This document shows positions 25,613-34,603 of a stretch of DNA of 44,137 bases, piece after piece; the first letter of the stretch is position 1, and every line of letters starts with the position of its first letter. The stretch is from contig JAUCQB010000063.1 in assembly GCA_030372985.1 (NCBI GenBank), forward strand, positions 1 through 44,137, read 5' to 3'. A program made the position numbers and the translations under genes. Below the pieces are notes generated by a model. The model saw only the letters and a program-made list of their open reading frames with translations. It searched no databases and was not told the DNA's origin. This DNA is from Phycisphaerae bacterium (GTDB lineage: Bacteria > Planctomycetota > Phycisphaerae > UBA1845 > PWPN01).

Positions 25613-26763
25613 CACGCCCCACTCTTTTTTCGCTTGCACTGATCCTCGCCGCGCCGCCGGCGCTTGTGATGGGACAGACCGAGGACATCACGCCGGACGA
25701 GGTGACACAACTGGACACGCTGAATCAGCAGACACCCCTGCCCCAGGCTCCGGGCGAAGAGATGATGCGTCCCACCCAGCACGGGATTCGTCTGACGCCC
25801 CGATTGGCCCGGGCCTTCGCCGGCATGTGGATCCACGAGACGCTCGAGAAGGATATCGGCGCGGCACTGTCGGACGAGCAGAAACAGAAACTGAGCGAAA
25901 CGATCTCGCAGAAAATGATGCGAATGGGCCATGCGTACGGCCCCAAAGTCGCCCCGTTCCTGGAATTCGCCTTCGAGAACATGGGGGCCGGCCAGAGAAA
26001 CATCAAACCCGAAAAAGCGAAGGAGTTCGCGGAAAAGGCCAAGGAAACCTTGCCGATCTGGCGCGAGCTGTTCGGAAGCATGACCGAAGACTGCCGGCCG
26101 TATCTCGACGAGGACCAGTTGAGGGAGATCGAGAGGAAGCAGCGGCAGATCGAGAAGGCTCTCGACAGGTTCGATGATCGCATGGATCGCTGGTCGAGAG
26201 GTGAGGTCAAGGAGGGCGAGGAGCCCTTCGACGAACTCGATGACGATCTGGAAGATGATCCGACCGAAGGGCAAGCCGACGGCAACAAGCCCAGGAAACC
26301 ACCCGAGGTGAGGTCCGCCGAACGAAGAGCCCTATGGCTCACCCGCGATCTGGACCCCGGCAACTGGGCACAGTTCCTCGACCAGGTGCGGCAGACCTTC
26401 AAGCTCACCGACGAGCAATACGCCCGGGGGCGGGAGTTGCTGAAGGACCATACCGCCAGGGCCAGAGTGATCGCGACGCCCGAATGGCGGCAAAGGGCCC
26501 GCAGGAACCGGGCTCTCTACAGCATGAGCAGCACGCTGTACAAAGAATCCCCGGCACCCTGGTTGTTCCACCTGGACCAGGAGTACGACGAAATGGTCAA
26601 GCCGGTGCTCGATATACAGAAGGCATTTCGGCTTGAGATCATGGGGCTGGTGACGCGGGAGCAGCGCGAGGCCGTGCTCGCCGAACTGCGGGAGTTCGCC
26701 GAAAAACACGGCATGACCGCGGACGAGGCGGATGTCCGGTTCCCGACCACCCAGACGGAGTAA
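25609..26763 (+). CDS. Secreted helical protein B of the ABC operon, paralogue of A
   Basis: This 384-residue protein has a signal peptide (MTRPTLFSLALILAAPPALVMGQ) and a strong GGAGG site; its ATG overlaps the stop of gene A by 4 bases. It shares with protein A the TPR-LARAFAGMW block near residue 63 and the blocks RQIEKALDRFDDRMDRWSRGE and WRQRARRNRALYSM, in the same order. A strongly acidic linker (DELDDDLEDD) sits in the middle. Two such paralogues placed between an ATPase and a permease gene suggest a heterodimeric periplasmic component. No known domain is recognised. Confidence 0.75.
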   Translation: MTRPTLFSLALILAAPPALVMGQTEDITPDEVTQLDTLNQQTPLPQAPGEEMMRPTQHGIRLTPRLARAFAGMWIHETLEKDIGAALSDEQKQKLSETISQKMMRMGHAYGPKVAPFLEFAFENMGAGQRNIKPEKAKEFAEKAKETLPIWRELFGSMTEDCRPYLDEDQLREIERKQRQIEKALDRFDDRMDRWSRGEVKEGEEPFDELDDDLEDDPTEGQADGNKPRKPPEVRSAERRALWLTRDLDPGNWAQFLDQVRQTFKLTDEQYARGRELLKDHTARARVIATPEWRQRARRNRALYSMSSTLYKESPAPWLFHLDQEYDEMVKPVLDIQKAFRLEIMGLVTREQREAVLAELREFAEKHGMTADEADVRFPTTQTE

Positions 26764-26788
26764 CCGCCGAAATCGAGACCCTCGAACG

Positions 26789-28648
26789 ATGGCTGAGGTC
26801 ACCCGAACGATCCTTGCGGACATTGGTCTGTGGCTGTGGCGGCTGGTCCCCGCCAATCCGATCGTGCTGCGTGTGGTGAGCATGGGCAGCAAGCGTGCCG
26901 CCCATTTCTGGGCCCGCACCGGTTATCTGCTGGTCATGCTCTTCGTCGTACTGATCGTCGCACAGACCATGAAGCACGGAGAATCGCTGGGCGACCTGGC
27001 CAAGTCCTCGGCAAGCACCTTCGAGGCGATCTCGATCCTGCAGTTGGCGATGATGTGTTTCCTGGCGCCGGTCTTCACCGCAGGGGCGATCTCGCAGGAG
27101 AAGGACGCCGAGACCTTCAACGTGCTCTTGACCACCCCGCTGACCAATGCCCAGATCGCCCTGGGCTCGCTGATGAGCCGCCTGTTCTTCGTGCTGAGTC
27201 TGCTCCTCTCGGGGCTGCCGATTTTCTGCATCACCATGCTCTACGGTGGCGTGACGACCCGCCAGATTTTCATCAGCTTCGGCATTGCCGCCTGCACCGC
27301 CCTCGTGACCGGTGCGCTGGCCATCACCATCAGTATGATCCGCGTAGGCACGCGGGGAACGATACTCTCCTTCTATGCCGGCATTGCGGTGTATCTGTTC
27401 GCCACCCTGGCGCTGGGTTTGTGGCCGCGAACGCACGTGGTCGAGTCGATCCCCCCCGGCAGCAGTGACGGGATGAGCTGGCTGTCGGCGTTCAACCCGT
27501 TCCTGGCTCTGCTTGTCGGGATGAAGAGGATACCGCCGCCGGCGCCGGCCCTGGTCGCACACTACGGCCGGCCGCTGTCCTGGCTCGCGGCCGCCCCGCA
27601 CATGGCCTACATGGTGATCACCTTCGGCGTGTCGGTGATCATGATCGCCCTGGCAACCTTCTTTGTCCGGCGAGGCGTGAAGCAGGCCGAAGGCAGCCTG
27701 TGGAAACGCCTGGCCCTGCGGATCTTTCGCAGGAAGTCGGCCGAGGGAGAACGTCGGCGGCGGGCCCGGCACGTCTGGGCCAACCCGGTGGCCTGGCGCG
27801 AGGCGGTGACACAGGGCAGTGCCGCCAGCAATCGCTTCGTCTACTACGGTTTCATCATCGGGGGTATCGGTGCGGCCGTGGCGCTGCTGGTCTCTCACAA
27901 CAGCGGCCAGCTCGTCAATCCGGGCGCGTCGGCACAGGGCACGGCCAATGCGGCCCGGGCCTGGCTCACGGGGATCGTGATGGTCGAGTTCGTCACCGCG
28001 ATCCTCATGGCCCTGAACACCGGCGCGACCGCCATCAGCCGGGAACGCGAGTCGGGCACGATGGAGTTGATGCTGGTCACGCCGCTGGAGAGCGACTATA
28101 TCATCCGAGGCAAGATCCGCGGACTGATCAGCTTCACCGTTCCGCTGATGGCCGTTCCGGCGGGCACCGTCCTGCTGATGGCGGTCAACGACCTGATCCG
28201 AGAATCCGATCCGCCGGTGGTCAACCTGATGTCCGCGATTCTTCTGCCCGTCCTGCTGCTGGTGTATTCGTCGCTGGCCTGCGTGGTCAGCCTGCAAACG
28301 TCGCTGAAAAGCAAAGGGTCGGTCCAGGCCATCATCCAGAGCATGGGCATCATGACCCTGGTTGGTTTTGGACTGGGCGTCTGTGCTTACGGGGCCCTCG
28401 AAACGATGGAACAAATCGCCGGCGTCACCGGGCCGCTGACGTTCGTCATGTCGATCTACATGGTTCTGAACCCCCAGGAAATGACCAGCGACCGCTTCTC
28501 ACGATTCTCGGCCACCGAGACGGAGGTCATGGCCTATCTCTTCGTCGGAACCATCATTGCGATCTGCCTGTATGGCGGCATCGTCATGGGCATGTATCGG
28601 GCCATGGTCCGCAATTTCGACATGATCGTCCGCAAGCAGTCGAAGTGA
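26789..28648 (+). CDS. Double-length ABC-2 type permease
   Basis: This 619-residue membrane protein contains two ABC-2 permease halves in one chain. The conserved cytoplasmic coupling segment appears twice: AISQEKDAETFNVLLTTPLT in the first half and AISRERESGTMELMLVTPLE in the second. About twelve hydrophobic segments are visible. A basic linker (FVRRGVKQAEGSLWKRLALR..RRRRARHVW) joins the halves. The ATG at 26789 is chosen because the upstream 19 codons are Arg/Pro-rich. One chain could thus serve both membrane subunits for the ATPase homodimer. It is the last gene of the operon. Confidence 0.9.
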   Translation: MAEVTRTILADIGLWLWRLVPANPIVLRVVSMGSKRAAHFWARTGYLLVMLFVVLIVAQTMKHGESLGDLAKSSASTFEAISILQLAMMCFLAPVFTAGAISQEKDAETFNVLLTTPLTNAQIALGSLMSRLFFVLSLLLSGLPIFCITMLYGGVTTRQIFISFGIAACTALVTGALAITISMIRVGTRGTILSFYAGIAVYLFATLALGLWPRTHVVESIPPGSSDGMSWLSAFNPFLALLVGMKRIPPPAPALVAHYGRPLSWLAAAPHMAYMVITFGVSVIMIALATFFVRRGVKQAEGSLWKRLALRIFRRKSAEGERRRRARHVWANPVAWREAVTQGSAASNRFVYYGFIIGGIGAAVALLVSHNSGQLVNPGASAQGTANAARAWLTGIVMVEFVTAILMALNTGATAISRERESGTMELMLVTPLESDYIIRGKIRGLISFTVPLMAVPAGTVLLMAVNDLIRESDPPVVNLMSAILLPVLLLVYSSLACVVSLQTSLKSKGSVQAIIQSMGIMTLVGFGLGVCAYGALETMEQIAGVTGPLTFVMSIYMVLNPQEMTSDRFSRFSATETEVMAYLFVGTIIAICLYGGIVMGMYRAMVRNFDMIVRKQSK

Positions 28649-28963
28649 GAGAGCCTCCGCAGGCGGCGATACCGCTTCGGCGGGTTCATTCGGACGCGGG
28701 CGTTCGGATCCGACCATCCGTGCGAGAACGCCGGTCAGCGCAATTCGCGTGATCTGGGCGACACATCGGTTGACACTTCCTGTTGATGCGATTAACATGC
28801 TATGAGTCATATCACTGGCCCGGCCAGATGGGCCTCTGGCCGCATCGCCCATGGCTGGATCGCGACCATGCCCGAGCCGGCAACTCTTCTGATACCGGCT
28901 CCGTGCGGTGTGCCGCTGTTACGTCGGCTTCCGTGTTGAATCATACGTGTGCAGCGTGAATGA
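28649..28963. other. Intergenic region with a consensus promoter
   Basis: Between the permease and the dockerin-like gene. Apart from the promoter at 28770-28798 no gene, repeat or clear terminator is seen. Only a short stem (GCCT/AGGC) lies at the beginning. Confidence 0.5.
28770..28798 (+). promoter_or_regulatory. Sigma-70-type promoter before the dockerin-like protein gene
   Basis: TTGACA (28770-28775) and TAACAT (28793-28798) are spaced by 17 bases. The leader to the ATG at 28964 would be about 160 bases. Confidence 0.6.
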
Positions 28964-30470
28964 ATGGCAAGAAGATGCGGGAGCCGATCAGCGTGCGGAA
29001 TCTGTGTGTCGGTCGTGCTGCTGATCGAAGGTGTCATCGGCGAGCCGGCTCTGGCCGACACATGGTGTTCGACGAGCTTTCCCAATGCGGTCTTCTGCGA
29101 TGATTTCGACGGATACCCCGACGGCGGCGCCTTCTACGATGAATGGATAAAGACCGGTCCATGCAGCAGTGAACTGTCGCTGGACACGGACTACTACTCG
29201 TCCGCCCCCTGGTCCGCCAAGATGAACACCCAGGAAGACGGCTCTCTCGGCTACTCGGTGAACGCGATCTCAGATGCTGTCAGGAATCACTTTGGCTCCA
29301 CCTGCACCTCGGGCTCAGTCGTCGGCACGGACCTGAACCCCCCTCATCCTGGAACTGGTCATGACCGGGCAGACGACCAACAGGGGCAGGTATGACAACT
29401 CGTTTCTCACGCTGACCATCGGGGACGCATACGCGTTCACCGACTGGGCCTGGAGCGAGTTCTGTGAGGCCTCATCACCTGACCCGCGCTACCCGGTCAT
29501 CTGCCAGCAGGAGGCGTCCATCGCCGCCTGCCCGCCGATCAGCACTGCCCCGTCGATACCGGCAATTGCCATCGGTTTTCTGGCCTACCTGGACAGCAAC
29601 CCCTGCCAGGTCGGCGAGTCCTGGAAATCGCCGGTCAACGAGCATCTGTCGTTCTTCGACGGTCTCAAGTGGTACAAGCTGAGACAGGGGCTTTTCCCGG
29701 GCAGCGGGGACTTCATGGTGCGCAGTTTCGAGAACCGGATCAGGGTCACGATCAAGAGCGCTACCGTCAAGGTCGAGCTGACCTGCCCCGAGACCGGCGA
29801 GTACAGTTGGTGCGAACTACCCGCACTCTACAGCGGTCCCTTCAACGTGTTGAACGCGGGCTTCCGCTGGTCCTGTCAGCTCAAGGCCGACGAATGGGTG
29901 TGCAGGGATGTTCAAAGCTGCGATGACGCGAGGGGGGTACCGGGCGGCGGAGTTCCGCGCTACGACAACATCGTCCTGCGCGGGGGCGTCTGCGACGCAA
30001 CCGTCGGAGCGTGCTGCATGCGCGGCATTCCGTACACGTGCACCGAGGAATACGCGGCGGACTGCGAGGTTCTGGGCGGCACACCCCACGCGAGCGGAAC
30101 CGATCCAGTGTGCCACTGCTCTGTGAGCAGTGCTTGCCGGCACACCCCACGCGAGCGGAACCGATCCAGTGTGCCACTGCTCTGTGAGCAGTGCTTGCAC
30201 GGCACACCCCACGCGAGCGGAACCGATTGCGACAGCGCCGCGCGCTGCTCGCCGCTCTCGATCGACCACGACCTGGACGGAGACGTCGATTCGGAGGACT
30301 TCGGCCGGCTTCAGACCTGCTTCTCCGGCCGCCAGGTTCCGGTGTCGACCGCCCCGTGCAGGTGTGCCGACCTGGACAGGGATGGGGACGTGGAACAGCT
30401 CGATTTCACGCTTTTTCACCAATGTCTGAGCGGACCGGGCGTGCAGACGGATGAGAGCTGCCTGAACTGA
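28964..30470 (+). pseudogene. Secreted protein with dockerin-like tail, interrupted by a frameshift
   Basis: The first frame (28964-29395) begins with a signal peptide (MARRCGSRSACGICVSVVLL..PALA) and FCDDFDGYPDG, a start typical of secreted concanavalin-like proteins. The second frame continues to 30470. They join within six C residues at 29338-29343: with five C, the text reads NPLILELVMTGQTTNRGRY without a break and the protein would have 501 residues. The end holds two Ca-binding EF-like loops (DHDLDGDVDSEDF, ADLDRDGDVEQLDF) and closes in CLSGPG..ESCLN, as in the C10 peptidase at 38.1 kb. A repeat array (30078-30227) lies inside the coding frame. A sequencing error or phase variation can explain the frameshift equally well. 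Confidence 0.75.
30078..30227. repeat. Tandem hairpin repeat (61 and 62 bp periods) inside a coding frame
   Basis: Three copies of GGCACACCCCACGCGAGCGG and the bases following begin at 30078, 30139 and 30201; the first two carry the whole unit, including the perfect hairpin CACTGCTC-TGT-GAGCAGTG. The periods 61 and 62 add to 123, so the reading frame is restored: copies 1 and 3 are read as GTPHASGTD and copy 2 in another frame. Removal of 123 bases would leave a normal Cys-rich motif. Confidence 0.85.
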
Positions 30471-30515
30471 GGATTCGTACGCGGTTCCGAGGGCTCCCGG
30501 CGTGGGCGGCCGGCC

Positions 30516-31073
30516 TCATTCCTTCAGATCGTGAGTGAGCGCGCCGGACTGGGCCACTTTCTGGGCCAGGTTGCGATAGGCATGGACCAGGTCGCGACAG
30601 ATCAGGTCCATGCGCTGTCGCAGATCGCGGCGTTCCCGGATGATGCGCGAGACCATGGAGCGCAGCCGCCGGTATCGCCGCTGCCGGTGGCGATAACGGA
30701 GTCGCCGCTCGGCGGCCACCCGGATCAGCTCGATCAGGTCCGCGATATCGAAGGGCTGGATCAGGACATCGGTGATTCTGAGGCGGAGCGCCTCGACGGC
30801 CTCCTCGGCGGTCGGCTGCTCCGTCGTGAGGATCACCGGACAATGATTGGTCACGCGCAGTTCGCGGGTCAGCGACAAACCGTCGCCGTCAGGCAGAGAC
30901 ATGGCGGCCACCACCACGTCGTGCCGGGTGGTCAACTCCTCGCAGATGGCGTCCGAGGCGGTGGTGACATGGGTCACCTCGGCCCAAGAGGTATCCTCGA
31001 GACACCGCGAAACCATGGCCGCGAGCTCTTCGTCGCCGTTGACCACGAGAACCTGTACGGGTTTTTCGGTCAT
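30516..31073 (-). CDS. Degenerate receiver-domain protein (no phosphoacceptor Asp)
   Basis: This 185-residue protein has a CheY-like fold (about 5-120) followed by a basic helical tail (RRLRYRHRQRRYRRLRSMVSRIIRERR). Compared with a canonical receiver, the phosphoacceptor Asp in DVVV-A-AMSLPDGDG is Ala57, the acidic pair is Asn12-Gly13-Asp14, and the conserved Lys in the VLI-Q-PFD segment is Gln106. Thr83 is kept. It should not be phosphorylated. The Arg-rich helix could bind another protein or nucleic acid. ATG at 31073 is preferred; a GTG 12 bases upstream is possible. It lies about 190 bases downstream of the HDOD kinase in the same direction, so it probably works in that pathway. Confidence 0.85.
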   Translation of the reverse strand: MTEKPVQVLVVNGDEELAAMVSRCLEDTSWAEVTHVTTASDAICEELTTRHDVVVAAMSLPDGDGLSLTRELRVTNHCPVILTTEQPTAEEAVEALRLRITDVLIQPFDIADLIELIRVAAERRLRYRHRQRRYRRLRSMVSRIIRERRDLRQRMDLICRDLVHAYRNLAQKVAQSGALTHDLKE

Positions 31074-31262
31074 CGCTTTTCCCACTGCCGGATCAGCACC
31101 GGACTCGCACGTTCAAAAACAGGCCGGCGGACGCTTCGGCCGCGAGAGCGAGGAGGAGGAGAAAAGAGGAGGAGGTAGCCTACGCGTCCCGCCCGGCCCG
31201 GAACTTTTGCTGCGATATCTGCTTCGATCACCCCGTTCATATCCGCCGGCGGTTCGCGGTTC

Positions 31263-33515
31263 TCAGCCCGCGGCGACCGGCAACTCCACCAGGACCACCG
31301 TCCCTTGGCCCGCGGTGCTGGTCAGCCGGATCTTTCCCCCGTTGATCTCGGCGTACCGAACCGCTCGGCTCAAGCCCAGGCCTCGCCCACGCCCGGCGGG
31401 TCGGCGAGAAAAGAATGGGTCGGTCGCGTGTTCGAGGACTTCGGGGGTCATACCGCAACCGTTGTCCTCCACCGCGATCACAAGCCTGTCATCGGCAATA
31501 TGCCCGCGGCAATTAATGAAGAGGAGAGGCTCGGAGGCATCTCGCAAGGCCTCGATGGCGTTGCGGATCAGCTCGTCGAATAATGTCTTGATCTGAGAGG
31601 CGTCCGCATGGATCGGGGGCAGGTCGTCCGATAGCTGAAGCCGGAATTGCGGGTCTTTCAACGACGCTTTTTCAAGCCATTCCTGTCGAATGCGGCCCAA
31701 TAAATCGGCCATCGAGAAGTCGGCGGCCTGGGGTGGAGCGGGCTTGGCGAATTCCATGAGTTCCGAGACGATGGCGCTGGCCCGGTGTGCTTGTTCGGCG
31801 ATCAGCAGAGCGACGCGGCGCGTTTCCTCGTCGACCTCGGCCCGGTTCAGCATCTGGGCACGCCCGGAGATCACCGCCAGGGGGTTGTTCAATTCGTGCG
31901 CCGCCCCGGCGGCCATTTCCCCGATCATCGCAAGTGACCGGGCCCGGGCCAGCTCTTCCTGCGAGCTGACCAGCCGGCGGTTGAGTTCCGCCAGGTCTTC
32001 GCTCAGTTGCCGGGAAAAGACGCGTGATTCGGCCACTGCCAGCCACGCACCGAAGGCACTGGCCAAGGCCGACATCGACTCTTCCAGTTCGGCCGGCCGC
32101 TCGGTGCCGATCACCATGGCCCCGACAAAGCGATGTTGATGGCGAATGGGCCAGTACCACCCCGGCGGGCGTCCGAGCGAGGACATCAAGCGATCCAGCA
32201 GCGTGCCTGGAATGGCGGCCACCCGTTGCCAGCCGTCGCCGCCCTCGGTGACAGCCGAGATGTCGCCGACCGCCGAAACCGGCAAGATCTCGACCCGCGG
32301 CTCTCCTTCGGCGGCGTTCGATGCCGCCACGACCATGACGGAGCGGCCGGGGGACACGGCAAACATTGCGGCGGGCCCGTTGTCAACCATCATCTCGGTC
32401 ACGCCGGACGCCACCCGGCAGATATCCTCCTGCGCCGGTTCGTGGCCCAGTTCCCTATTGAGCGTCCGCAGGGCCTCAAAACATCGCGACCGCTGTTCCA
32501 GCCTCCGGTTGGCCATCGACAGGGACACATTCACCCGAGCCAACTCGGCATTGGTCTTGGCCAGGGCCTCGTAGTAGACATCGCGGGACGTGAGCCGATT
32601 GAGGCCGATCAACTCCGCCCTTGCCTCAATCACCTCGGGCAGGCCGGCACAGATCCTGTCGAGCGCGGCCTTGTCGAACCCCGTGCTTCCGGCCGCGACC
32701 AGGGAACGATCGGGCCCGCAATTGCCGGAGAACCCGATCCGCATCTCGCGGCTCAGGCGATCGGCGATCTGCACCAGCCGAACATGTTCGGGAAACCGGA
32801 TTCGTGAGGGCGTCGAGGCGGGCGTCTGGTGATGCAGCCAGATGCATTCACGTATCATCTCCGGCAGCTTCCAGTGGGCGGCGAGCCGCTGGCCCGCCAC
32901 GGTGTGATCGAGTCCGAAAACCTCACGCTCGACGTCGGCGATGCACCCTCGTATTGCCTCGACCCTGGCGAGCACCCGATCGTAGCTCTTGACGAAGCAG
33001 GCGTTGAGCACAACCTTTCCGATGTCGTGCAGCAGGCCGCAAACAAAGGCCTCTTCCGGCTGAACCTTCGCTCCCGTGCCGCGGGGCACCGCCTCGGCCA
33101 GCATTTTGGCGGCACACCCGACGGCGAGGCTGTGCTTCCAGAAACCCGCGCGGTCAAAACAGGTTGACGATTGCTCCATCCTCTGCGAGAAGGTCTCAAA
33201 AACCTGAATGGAGAGAACCAGGCTTCGCACGGCATGAAAGCCGAGAAGGACCACCGCCCGCTCCACGGTTTTCACCGAGGTCCCCACACTGGCCTTGGAG
33301 ATCATGGAGAGGATTCGGGCACAGAGACTCTGGTCCGATTCGATGAGCTGGATGACCTGGCGGGCGCTGGACGATTCGCTGGCGGTGACCTCAAGCAACT
33401 GGGCCGCTACCGCAGGCAAGGTGGGCAGAGAGTCGATCTGGGACAGGACCAGCTCAATCTGGCCGGGCTCGGCGGCACGCGGGTCAACAGGGCTTGGCAA
33501 GCGGGTGGTGGTCAT
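31263..33515 (-). CDS. HDOD-GAF hybrid sensor histidine kinase
   Basis: This 750-residue cytoplasmic protein has an N-terminal HDOD domain (about 20-220; LPTLPAVAAQLLEV, FVCGLLHDIGKVVLN), a coiled coil, a GAF-like sensory domain (about 350-500), then a HisKA dimerisation domain with phosphorylatable His in GAAHELNNPLAVISGRAQ and an ATPase domain with N box ELIRNAIEAL, G1 VEDNGCGM and G2 GRGRGLGLS. No transmembrane segment is seen. The start at 33515 is preferred because GAGGGG lies 5 bases before it; another ATG is at 33530. HDOD linked to a kinase is common in planctomycetes and delta-proteobacteria. It follows the HTH-receiver gene after about 100 bases and probably phosphorylates that regulator. 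Confidence 0.93.
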   Translation of the reverse strand: MTTTRLPSPVDPRAAEPGQIELVLSQIDSLPTLPAVAAQLLEVTASESSSARQVIQLIESDQSLCARILSMISKASVGTSVKTVERAVVLLGFHAVRSLVLSIQVFETFSQRMEQSSTCFDRAGFWKHSLAVGCAAKMLAEAVPRGTGAKVQPEEAFVCGLLHDIGKVVLNACFVKSYDRVLARVEAIRGCIADVEREVFGLDHTVAGQRLAAHWKLPEMIRECIWLHHQTPASTPSRIRFPEHVRLVQIADRLSREMRIGFSGNCGPDRSLVAAGSTGFDKAALDRICAGLPEVIEARAELIGLNRLTSRDVYYEALAKTNAELARVNVSLSMANRRLEQRSRCFEALRTLNRELGHEPAQEDICRVASGVTEMMVDNGPAAMFAVSPGRSVMVVAASNAAEGEPRVEILPVSAVGDISAVTEGGDGWQRVAAIPGTLLDRLMSSLGRPPGWYWPIRHQHRFVGAMVIGTERPAELEESMSALASAFGAWLAVAESRVFSRQLSEDLAELNRRLVSSQEELARARSLAMIGEMAAGAAHELNNPLAVISGRAQMLNRAEVDEETRRVALLIAEQAHRASAIVSELMEFAKPAPPQAADFSMADLLGRIRQEWLEKASLKDPQFRLQLSDDLPPIHADASQIKTLFDELIRNAIEALRDASEPLLFINCRGHIADDRLVIAVEDNGCGMTPEVLEHATDPFFSRRPAGRGRGLGLSRAVRYAEINGGKIRLTSTAGQGTVVLVELPVAAG

Positions 33516-33616
33516 GTGTCCCCTCGGCATCGAGTCGGCAACATGCCTGACCGGCTCAAGCAGGCGGGCCGGCGTGTCCGGGCCGCAGCCGACGAATGAC
33601 CAGGCAATCTGCCCCC

Positions 33617-34210
33617 CTAGACCTGCACCAACTTCAGAATCCGCGAAATCAGCTCGTCGATCTGGAACGGCTTGCGGAGGAAATCGTCCGCACCGGAAGC
33701 CAGGAGTTCGTTAATCTCGTCCGGATCGGCCACGCCGCTGATGAGAATGATTTTCATCTCGCCGAAAGCCGGGTTCGACCGCACGGCCTTGCAGACGCGA
33801 TTGCCGTCAATGTCCGGAAGCTTGTAGTCCAAAACGATGCAGTCGGGGCGAAACTCCTGGGTGGTGAGGCCGGCCTCGTAACCGCCTCGGGCTACCCGGA
33901 CCTCAAACCGGCCATCGCGTTCCAGCAGCTCGGTCAGCATCTCGAGGATGGCCTCGTCATCGTCGACCACCAGCACGCGCTTCTTGCCCGAATCGAGGTT
34001 GTCCAGCGGGATCCCGTTCTCCTTCATGAACTGAACGAGACTCTCGCGCGGGATGCGCCGGAACTTTGAACCCGGCACGCGAAAACCCTTGAGGCGCCCG
34101 CTGTCGAAGCACCGGATCACGGTCTGTTGGCTGACCTTGCAGATCTCGGCGACCTCGCCGGTCGTATAAACGCCTTTGGGGCCGATCTTCTCTTGTTTCT
34201 CAACCGGCAT
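33617..34210 (-). CDS. Response regulator: excisionase-type HTH plus receiver domain
   Basis: This 197-residue regulator has an N-terminal MerR/excisionase-like winged helix (about 12-65; YTTGEVAEICKVSQQTVIRCFDSGRLKGFRVPG) and a complete receiver domain (about 77-195) with VLVVDDDEAI, phosphoacceptor Asp in CIVLDYKLPD, ILISG and the LRKPF lysine. The DNA-binding part stands before the receiver, opposite to most regulators but usual for this planctomycete type. The start at 34210 removes 13 non-conserved residues from the longer frame and has GGGAG about 10 bases upstream. A good promoter lies at 34302-34330. It is the first gene of the signalling module. Confidence 0.9.
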   Translation of the reverse strand: MPVEKQEKIGPKGVYTTGEVAEICKVSQQTVIRCFDSGRLKGFRVPGSKFRRIPRESLVQFMKENGIPLDNLDSGKKRVLVVDDDEAILEMLTELLERDGRFEVRVARGGYEAGLTTQEFRPDCIVLDYKLPDIDGNRVCKAVRSNPAFGEMKIILISGVADPDEINELLASGADDFLRKPFQIDELISRILKLVQV

Positions 34211-34603
34211 CTTCCCGTTCTCCCAAGCCATCCCAGACGACAATACCATCCAACTTGCCGTATCTGACCAAGATCCCCCATCTTAGCCATCTTCACCGCA
34301 TACTCTACAATTACACTTGGCTGCTGTCAAACCAATTCTTCCGAGCTTCTTGAGCCAGGTCCGATCATATTGGCAACGCTGATGACGACAAACGGCTGGC
34401 GTTGAAACCGACTTTTCGGGAAATCCGCGCCGGCCGGTCTGCATGCCCGTGAAAGGCATGGAAGCTTGCGTTAACCGGCCTTGGAGCCGGCATATCCGAG
34501 ACACGCCGGGCAGCATTCATCCCTCTCCAATGGACGGAGTGCTCGGCGCGTTCAGCCGCCCTCTCCGACGAAGTGTGGACCTGCGGAAGGCCGAGGAGAC
34601 CCG
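34211..34603. other. Intergenic region between pntB and the signalling module
   Basis: This holds the promoter at 34302-34330. Downstream of pntB (34604) there is GC-rich sequence with short inverted words (CCGGCC/GGCCGG near 34433 and 34472; GGCATG twice) but no terminator with a T run and no gene. Confidence 0.45.
34302..34330 (-). promoter_or_regulatory. Promoter of the signalling module
   Basis: On the minus strand TTGACA (34325-34330) and TAGAGT (34302-34307) are 17 bases apart. The leader to the ATG at 34210 is about 85 bases. Confidence 0.6.

Noticed and set aside
26639..28414. 591-codon minus-strand frame opposite the ABC permease
   Set aside because: His/Gln/Arg-rich shadow of the permease; no domain or start site.
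30078..30227. CRISPR array
   Set aside because: Only three units, which are nearly identical over their full length with no variable spacers.
34340..34540. Possible riboswitch (c-di-GMP-like) in the gap before the signalling genes
   Set aside because: Short GC stems exist but the conserved core of known c-di-GMP, SAM or cobalamin riboswitches is missing.
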